From Hirsutella rhossiliensis (lineage: Eukaryota; Ascomycota; Sordariomycetes; Hypocreales; Ophiocordycipitaceae), in NCBI RefSeq assembly GCF_020360975.1, contig NW_025408671.1:3410001-3474000 (forward strand): a DNA stretch of 64,000 bases, given 5' to 3'. Shown here piece by piece: positions 56,577 through 64,000 of the stretch; position 1 is the first letter of the stretch; every line of letters begins with the position of its first letter. The notes beneath the pieces are model-generated. The model made no database searches, was not told the origin of the DNA, and worked only from the letters and a program-made list of their open reading frames with translations. A program made the position numbers and the translations under genes.

Positions 56577-59500
56577 ATGCCTGACACTGAGGGCTCTCAG
56601 CCGCGGCCTCAGCCCCAGAGACAGCGTGGGAGAGGACAACCTGGACGACGCAGTGGTCGAGGTGGTCGAGGTCGAGCTCAGGTAGATGGGTCTGGCTCTG
56701 GAGGCGGCAATGTGCCCGCTCGGGACCAATTATCTCCAGCCGCAACCCCTACAGAACTCCATCAGCTAGGGGCCGCATCCGAGCGGCCTTTCCATACTTA
56801 CCGAGGACGTAATCGGAGGGGGCGAGGCCCGCGGTCTGGCGGCCGAGTCGCTGCCAGCCATGGAACTCCGAGACCCGCGGCTCACAGGGCCTTTGGAGGA
56901 CATCTGACCTCTGAGGCGGATGAGGCTGGGCCCGTAGCTCCCTTCCTGAGCGCTGCTGCACCAGAATTCGTCCCTGGCCAACCAGTAGTTTCAAGGAGGT
57001 AAGATACCGCAGTCTCTGCTTATCTGAGCAATCAGAGGCTAACTTGGGCGGCGGGCAACCAAGGGCCACGGTTTCAGATCGACCGCCAGCCAAGCCGCCA
57101 AAGTCTACGGCGGCAGATCTCGGGACTAGAATCCACGAGGACATTAGCAACTGGAACTACGAGTGTGCCGTCTGTACAGACGACGTCCTGCGGATCTCGC
57201 ACGTATGGTCATGCACCGTTTGCTGGACCGTCGTCCATCTCAAATGCGCCAGGAAATGGCATGAAAACCAAAAGAAGCAGGCCAATCTCCAGTCCTCGGA
57301 GCCCCAGTCGGAATCCACGTGGCGGTGCCCGGGTTGCAACTCCAAGCTGCTGGATTCCCCAGGCTCATATCACTGCTGGTGTGGAAAGGAGTTCAAGCCT
57401 TCTCCTGCCAGCGCGGCACTTCCTCCTCATTCCTGCGGGCAGACTTGTGCGAAGCCACGAGCGACTTGCCCTCATCCTTGCTCTCTGCAGTGTCATGCGG
57501 GACCTTGTCCTCCATGCGGGCTGACGGGCCCGGCTCAATCGTGCTTTTGCGGCAAAAATTCGTCTCAAAAGCTATGCAGGGAGACGAATTATGAGCATGG
57601 CTGGAGCTGCCAGGAGCTGTGTGGGGATCTGTTACCCTGCGGCGAGCACTTTTGCAGCAAACCGTGTCACTCCGGGTTGTGCGGTGGTTGCGATACCAGG
57701 GTCCAGGCAACATGTTACTGCGGCCGCGTCGAGAAGCAACTGCCTTGCCACGATCGAGAGGATCTCCATCAGTCCTTTAACGCCACGGACAAATCATGGT
57801 TCGAGGGCTCGTTCACTTGCGAACAACTTTGTCAAAGAAGCTTTGACTGTGGCCTTCACAACTGCTCGAAATCTTGCCATGCTCAAGATGAACTGCCGTC
57901 ACACTGCCCCTATGCACCCGACGCTATCGACCATTGCCCTTGTGGCAAGACTGCCCTCGATCAACTTCTAGAGCGGCCCAGACAGTCCTGCCAAGACCCC
58001 ATCCCGCGCTGCGAGAGACCCTGCGAGAAGCCCCTTGCATGTGGGCATTGGTGCAAAGCAAAATGCCACACGGGGGATTGCGGATTTTGCAGCGAGACGA
58101 TCGAGGTTTCTTGCAGATGCGGCAGGGCAAGCACCAAGTCCATGTGTCACCAAGGGAACCTTCAGCATCCTCTGTGCATGAGAACCTGCCAGGCGAACCT
58201 GAGTTGTGGGCGTCACAAGTGTGGCGAGCACTGCTGTCCCGGTGAAAAGACGGCAGCTGAGAGACAAGCCGCAAGGAGGAAAAACAGGGCCATGGGAGAC
58301 GTCCACTCGATTGAGCCAGAGCATATCTGCATCAGGACCTGTGGGCGGCCGCTAAAGTGTGGCAGCCACGAGTGCCAGCAAATGTGTCATCGTGGCCCAT
58401 GCGGAAGCTGTCCGGAAGCCATCTTCCACGAGATCGGCTGCGACTGTGGTCGAACCGTTCTGCAGCCGCCTCAGCCTTGCGGCACGCGCTCCCCCGAGTG
58501 TCGCTTTAACTGCCAGAGACGGCCCGGTTGCGGCCATCCCCCGGTTGAACACAACTGTCACCCCAACGACGCGTCTTGCCCCAAATGTCCCTACCTTGTG
58601 GACAAGCGGTGCGCTTGCGGCAAAGAGAAGCTTTCCAGCCAGCCATGCCACCTTCAGGCGGCACACTGCGGTAGGCCCTGTGGCAAAAAGCTGAAGTGCG
58701 GGTAAGCCGCATCACTCTCTGCGCTCTAGCGACGGACCCGATCTTGTATACTAACTGACGGTCGCCCTAGATTGCACAGCTGCAAGAAGCTCTGCCATCG
58801 ACCTGGTGAGTGCCAGGATTTCGGCCTGCAGGGCAAGATCTGCGACCAAGTCTGCGGCAAGACCAAGCTCTTTTGCGAGCACCCATGCCAGAATAAGTGC
58901 CATGGACAAACTCGTAAGTTTGTTTGAAGATACTCTCTCATGTTGACCGAGGTCTTGATGACGAGCTAACCCCCTGCAGCATGCAATGGATCTCCCGCTT
59001 GCACGGCCAAGGCTACCGTCTGTTGCCCGTGTGGCCTGCGTCAGCAAGAGGTGAAATGCCTGGCGAGCAGCTCGAACCCCACGCCTGCCAGGCCAGAGAT
59101 CAAGTGCGATGAAGAGTGTCTCCGGTTGGAACGCAATCGCCGGCTGGCAGCCGCCCTCAACATCGATCCGTCCTCTCATGCTAACGACCATGTCCCCTAC
59201 TCGGACACAACTCTCCGACTCTTCAAGGAGAACCTTGCGTGGGCCGAGACCCAGGAGCGCGAGTTTCGCGTCTTTGCGAAGAGCGCCAACGAGGTGCGAA
59301 TGCGCTACAAGCCCATGTCATCTACGTATCGGCAGTTCCTGCACGCCCTGGCCGAGGATTATGGTTTAGAGAGTAAGGGGGAGGACGTTGAGCCGCATCG
59401 TTATGCTGTGGTCTACAAGGGTTCTCGCTTCGTGTCTGCGCCGAGCAAGACGCTGGCGCAGTGTATCAAGATTCGCGACGCACAAGCGACCGAGGCCATG

Positions 59501-60052
59501 GCCGCTGCCGCCGCCTCAAGGCCGCCGAGTCCGCCTTCGGGGCCGGTCCACGATCCGCTCAACAGCCTCCTGCTGACGTCGGTACGATTCGATCTCACGG
59601 TGGAAGATGTAAAGGGGGCACTCGGGGGAGATTTGGCTTCCCAGCCCTCCATTCACTTTGCCATCAGCTTCCTCCCCACCGAGGAGATTCTCATGCGAGC
59701 CACGGCATCTTATTCGGCGTTCCTCTCTCCGGCCGCCATGGAGCAGGCCCTCGTCAACCTCAAACCGCGCCTCGCCAAGACGGTGGAGCGGACCGGCGTG
59801 GCGGGCAATGTGCTGCTCTGCCACGTGGATTCGAGCGAACACATCTCGCGACGAGAAGACACTGGCAAGAAGGATGGCGCGGGATGGAGCGCCGTCGCCG
59901 GCAGGGCGGCCGCGAAGCTCGAGTCTGCCAGAGCCGCCGAGGAGGCGCCGGCCAAGAGCGGCGGGCGCAAGCTGCTGGGGCTGAGAAGGAAGAAGGTGGA
60001 TAAGGAGCAAGGGAAGGCCTGGGATGCCCTGGGAGGGGATGTCGAGTGCTGA
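56577..60052 (+). CDS. NF-X1-type zinc-finger protein, FAP1 homologue
   Basis: Four exons: 56577-56998, 57064-58701, 58771-58913 and 58980-60052; 1091 aa, in phase. The N-terminus is an RGG-like Arg/Gly-rich region (QRQRGRGQPGRRSGRGGRGR). Next is a RING/PHD-like Cys-His module (YECAVCTDDVLRISHVWSC, WRCPGCNSKL), then about nine NF-X1 Cys-His repeats (for example CHSGLCGGC, CHTGDCGFC, CHRGPCGSCPEA), continued in exon 3 (LHSCKKLCHRPGECQDF). An R3H domain lies near residues 828-890 (FAKSANEVRMRYKPMSSTYR). A basic tail ends the protein (GGRKLLGLRRKKVDKEQ). Yeast Fap1 binds FKBP12 and competes with rapamycin; animal NFX1 proteins act in transcription and as ubiquitin ligases. Nucleic-acid binding through R3H is expected. 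Intron 1 must use the CCAAG acceptor at 57063, since the earlier CAG would give a stop. Confidence 0.93.
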
Positions 60053-60907
60053 GCTTTGGATAGCATGACAGCGTGGCGCTGGGTTTCCGGGGGCCCCGTG
60101 CGCCCGCGGCGGCGGTGGAATGATGGCCGCGTTTAGCATACGGCGGCTTGACAGTTGGTTCATGGCCTTGTAGGCAAGCGTTCATGATGCACGGGCCACC
60201 CGGAAGCACCAAGATGCACGTTTGCCGCGGCGCCTACCAAGTACGCGAAGCTCGGAAATGCAACTGTTAGCGGGGCCCTACTAGACGAGAAGTCGTGGAA
60301 GGGGCCAACCTCGCACTCGAAGGGGCTATCATGGCTGTTCGCGGTGGTCTAAGCCTCCCCTGTCCTCGCTCGCTCTGTTCGAGGGGGGGCCAACATGCAG
60401 CCACGTGAGCACCGCCGCCCATATGGCCTCCCACACCGCTCTCGAGGGACATGCAATACAACATACACGCAACACTGTGTCAGAGCAGACAAGGAGGCGA
60501 GAGAAGGGAAACAAGGTGAAAATGCCGATGTGCACTTGTTCGACACCCATCCGTATATACTCGGGCCGGCGCCTGTCTCCGGGGTGCGTCACGCGACCCA
60601 CCAATCATCCGCAAGCAAGACAAGACAAATCGTCACATGAGCTCTGCCTCGCCCCTCCCACCACCTACCTCTCACTTTCTCTCCTTGACGTCCATGCCCC
60701 TGTCGACTCGCTACCGAGCTCGCTTGGCTCGTCTGGACCATAGTTCCGGCGTCTCACTCCATCAGGCCAGCCCTGCTAGTCGCATCGCTCCGAATCCCAG
60801 CCTCTTCCGCAACCTGCCAAGCTAGCTCCTCCGTGGGTATCAATATCAGGGCACAAGGTTGCCCTTCTCAACTCAAGACCCGTCCCGCACCCTCGCCCGT
60901 CGCACCA
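60053..60907. other. Intergenic, between convergent genes
   Basis: 3' flanks of the NF-X1 gene (+) and the BEM46-like gene (-). No gene seen; frames on both strands are short and unsupported. Confidence 0.5.
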
Positions 60908-62441
60908 CTATAACCGCATCTTGTCCTCGACTGACTCACCCGTGACGTCGGCGACAAACTCGGCTACGGCCTCAAAATAGCCCTGCTCGAGAACGCTCGA
61001 GTTGTGGTCACCGCCGGGCAAGGGCCTCCACTTCTTGCCGGGTGCGTTGCAGAGTTCGTACAGTTGGCGCATGTGACTTGGTCTGTGGTAGGGACGGAGA
61101 CAGGTCAGTTTTGCAATGGCGCACGGGAAGAGGATGGGGACTGCGCAAGCAGTGGGGTGTATCATGTTGTGTCGTTGATCATCAGACGCAATAGATAACG
61201 GTTTCAAATCAGAATCCGCAAGTAAGCGGTTCATATTTTGTGGGTGGTAAAGAAGTTGAATCATCATGCGATCAAGGGGTCCCGGTCAAGGAGCACGCGG
61301 GCGTCAAGTGTGGATGCAGAAAGGTCGAACTCACGGGACTATCTCGTCCTGCAGGCCGCTGAGGAACAGTACCGGCAACTTGATGCTCGGCAGTATGGAG
61401 TCGCTTGGCCAGACTTGATGGCACAGCAGTGTCAGGTACTTAGCAGGCGGGATGACGGAAGGGATCAGCTTCCGCATGGAGAGGAACGTGTTTTCGAGTA
61501 TCATGCCGGCAATGTCGCCGTGGCTCTGGTTCTTCGCGACGAGCTTGATGCCGACAGCGCCGCCGAGGCTCTGGCCGTAGACGATGAGGCGATGGCTGCG
61601 CGTCTCGGCTCGCTCACGTAGGTAGTTGAGGCCCGTCTGGGCATCGAGCGTCAGGCCCGACTCGTCAGGCTGGCCGGTCGAGGTGCCGTAGCCCCTATAC
61701 TCGAGCATGAAGACGTTGCAACCGGTGTAGTTGATGATCATGCGGGCAATGGGCAGTCGGTGACCGATGTTGCCAGCGTTGCCGTGGAACATGAGGATGG
61801 TTACGTCCGAGTTCTTGCCGCCGCGTGGGCCGCGGATGTAGAAGGCCGAGAGCTTCTCGCCGTCGTCGGTGGGGATGACGAGCTCCTCAAAGTCTCGAAT
61901 ACCAAACTGAGACGGCCGCGGGAGATCGGTGCGGGAGTTGGGGGGCATGTGCGACGGGTAGATCAGGGCCCTGTAGGCATGGCCGGCGGCGTTAGCTTGA
62001 CGGACGATTTGCGGGGAGCCAAGGCCGGGAAGTATGTGCGTGTGTATGTGTGTGTGTGTGTATGTGTGTTGCATATATGTATATGACTTTGGGGGGGTCA
62101 CATGGGACCCTGCCGGTACGACGCGGCGAGAGGTGGTGGTGGAGGAGAGTGATGGGTGGGTAGATGGACGGGAAGGAGGAGATATCGGCGGGCAAACCAA
62201 CTTTTGCTTAAAGTAGAGGAGGGAGGTGAGGGCGGCAGCGATGCCCTGCATACGTCATCGGAATAGATAGCGTCAGCCAGCCCTTTGTGATGCAACGTGC
62301 CGTGGCCTGGCGGGTTTGGGGGCGCACCGTGGATGCGAGGGCCGGGAGACGCATGTATGAGGCGGCGGAGCTCAGGAGGGAGGCGGTCTGCTCCAGGAAG
62401 CCGGTGAGAGAGGATGGCGGAGACGAGTTGGGGCTGGACAT
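60908..62441 (-). CDS. BEM46-like alpha/beta hydrolase (ABHD13 family)
   Basis: Four exons: 62441-62328, 62245-62202, 61970-61335 and 61082-60908; 322 aa. The N-terminal region has a membrane anchor formed across exons 1-2 (YMRLPALASTGIAAALTSLL), then KALIYPSHMPPNSRTDLPRP and FGIRDFEELVIPTDDGE, a signature of BEM46 proteins. The hydrolase core has TILMFHGNAGNIGHRLPIA (oxyanion loop), the nucleophile S187 in VYGQSLGGAVG, the acid D261 in FLSGLQDEIVP and the base H291 in LPGGDHNSSV. Neurospora BEM46 is an ER/eisosome-associated protein affecting hyphal polarity and ascospore germination; its substrate is unknown. Exon 2 is only 44 nt. Intron 2 (61971-62201, 231 bp) is three to four times longer than other introns here and contains a CA/GT repeat. 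Confidence 0.9.
62038..62068. repeat. GT/CA dinucleotide-type microsatellite inside a BEM46 intron
   Basis: Imperfect GT run interrupted by TATG units (GTGTGTATGTGTGTGTGTGT type) within the 231-bp second intron of the BEM46-like gene. Confidence 0.9.
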
Positions 62442-64000
62442 GGCGGGCGGACAGTTTGTCGGTCGGGAAGCCCAGCAGGCTCAGCGGACGACGGCGGTTC
62501 GGGTGTGTCGTGTTTTTTTCGCCTTGGGAGCCCTAGAGAAGGAGGCGACAAGAGGAAAACAAGGTTGGATGGAGCCTCGCGAGCCAAAGGACGGTACTGC
62601 AAGGTAGCTGCAGGAATGTAGCCCCCTGGTTGAGCTGTGGCTGACGCGGATCTCGGAACCGCGGGGGTCTCGTCCCCTTTGCTTGCTCTCCGGCTCCCGC
62701 CTGGCAGTTTTGCTTTTTTCCCTGTCTGCTTATGATTGATCCCGATGCTGCTCCCCGCTCTTTCTCTCTCTTCGAACACGCGCCGTGTGTCAGAGCGAGG
62801 CCCGGTCGTCGTTGATGTGCGAGAAGGAGGGCGCGTGCCGGACAACGGGCAGCACTCGATCGTCACGAGCGAAGCATATGTATGGCTGAGGCGGCAAGGG
62901 AAGAGACGCAATGTGTATTGTGTAGTTGCTGCATGTATTAAGATGAGGACGGCAAGACTGCTGCTGCGTAGGTAGGCGGCGATGGCCACGCGAACGGTTC
63001 TTTTGGGGCAAAAGGCGGAGGTGCCGCGCGATATGGAAAGCTTGGTTGGGGAAGCAAGACGGACGTGATGAGTAATACCGATGGACAGGTACAATACGGA
63101 CTCGGTACGAGCCGGTGGGGGCATGCATGGGCGAGAGGCAAGTAGACGGTAGGTCTCCCGAACATTGACCGACAGGCCACAGCATCAGGCAATGAACAGC
63201 CGCCGGGAAATTACAGTACTGTGCAGTAGGCAAGAGAAGAAAGCTCCTGTGCATATATCTACGAGTTGCCTGCAGGGGCAGTTAATTAGAGGCGACTCGA
63301 TGTTGCGTGTGGGTGGGAAAGAAGAAGGAAAAAGCAAAGGATGCCTGGGAGCAGAGGTACAGGATAGGTAGGTAGGTATTCTGTACAAGTCAGCCTTACT
63401 AAGGCAAATTACCCCGTAACTTGCTTTTGGCCGAGAGATGGGAAACCTTTCAAACACATGACACGCAACTTGAACCTCGACAACTTGAGCCAAGTTCCTG
63501 GCAACTCAGACAGCCAAGCGTCCCTCATGTGAACCGCTGCTCCTGCGACGCCGTGTCGGGCCATCTTCCCCTCAAAAACCGTGCCGCGGGGACCGAGAAG
63601 GGCACTCCCGAGCACCATGACGTGCAGCTATTGGGTTGGGTTTCCTCCCGCAAGCTGTCTGAGCACTAAACAGAGACATTTCCTGATAATGGCCCTCGCA
63701 AGCAGCCATGTCGTACACGAGGTACCGTGAGCCACATACGGATACCTTGACTGATGTTCATTCATGCACGGGGTATCCCATCGACCTACGCTTGATGCGA
63801 GACCTTTCGCCTCGTTCACGTCCATTCCTCGGCTTGGCCTCCACGAGCCGTGGTGCTTCCCTCGCTTGCTGTTTCCCCTGAGACTCTCGACTGAACCCCT
63901 CGGGAGCTGGCACCCACCAAAGACGAGCCAACCCACGGAGTAGAGGCTGGCATCATGATGGACCGTCACTTGTCGTCCTGGATGTACCGCATACTCGCTC
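62442..64000. other. Right-hand end of window, no supported gene
   Basis: Upstream flank of the BEM46-like gene, then unassigned DNA. A GGTAGGTAGGTA stretch (63366-63377) and a TTACAGTACTGTGCAGTAGG motif (63211-63230) repeat the intergenic motif pattern seen elsewhere. Open frames of up to 250 codons on the minus strand at 62372-63124 overlap others and lack family features. A gene starting beyond 64000 cannot be excluded. Confidence 0.4.

Noticed and set aside
62372..63124. 250-codon minus-strand frame upstream of the BEM46-like gene
   Set aside because: No recognisable domain, Pro/Arg/Ser-rich as expected of GC-rich non-coding DNA, and overlaps the 5' exon of BEM46.
1..64000. tRNA genes
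   Set aside because: I looked for B-box-like GTTCGANTC strings on both strands; the few found (for example near 15917, 20513, 23612 and 41508) lack matching A boxes and acceptor stems.
1..64000. Secondary-metabolite cluster
   Set aside because: No polyketide synthase, NRPS, terpene or P450 genes are present.

Overview
The window looks like genomic DNA of a filamentous ascomycete (Pezizomycotina, most likely Sordariomycetes/Hypocreales; this placement is inferred from gene types, not from a search). Genes are GC-rich, are split by short GT-AG introns (about 50-95 bp) and lie singly on both strands with long intergenic gaps. I see no operons, CRISPR arrays or tRNA/rRNA genes. Exon models below were built by hand from splice sites plus reading-frame closure; most give totals exactly divisible by three.

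Layout: (1) 1-18.5 kb is core genome: a SAM/PH polarity protein (Boi2-like, +), a mitochondrial ribosomal protein of the Fe/Mn-SOD fold (Rsm26-like, -), a STIMATE/TMEM110-family membrane protein (+), a Cys-rich single-pass 'fibroin-3 related' protein (-), an RCR-type Congo-red-resistance membrane protein (-) and a small unrecognised coiled-coil protein (-). (2) About 19.9-36.4 kb is an accessory, repeat-rich island: a decayed kinase-like/Fta2-like gene, a nucleoside-phosphorylase (PNP_UDP) gene of the kind found at the N-terminus of fungal NLRs that appears to be cut by a Mutator-like element with long inverted repeats, AT-rich mutated DNA, an apparently intact secreted subtilisin with a duplicated 3' end downstream, a complete pogo/Fot-type transposon with perfect 44-bp ends but a frameshifted transposase, and a broken NACHT NTPase gene. 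(3) 36.4-62.4 kb is core genome again: pyruvate carboxylase with a run of micro-exons, the mitochondrial pyruvate carrier subunit Mpc1, a secreted type-B carboxylesterase, a five-WSC-domain copper-radical (glyoxal) oxidase, an NF-X1/FAP1 zinc-finger protein (+) and a BEM46-like alpha/beta hydrolase (-). The final 1.5 kb holds nothing I can support.

Functional links: pyruvate carboxylase (cytosolic anaplerosis) and Mpc1 (mitochondrial pyruvate import) are the only two genes between 36.4 and 44.2 kb and lie on the same strand. Esterase, WSC oxidase and subtilisin all carry N-terminal signal sequences. The PNP and NACHT remnants are the two halves expected of a fungal NLR but lie 9 kb apart on opposite strands, so they are more likely separate decayed loci. 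The most unusual items are the PYC micro-exon chain, the transposon-split PNP gene, and a repeated TACTGTA-type motif that appears in many intergenic gaps.
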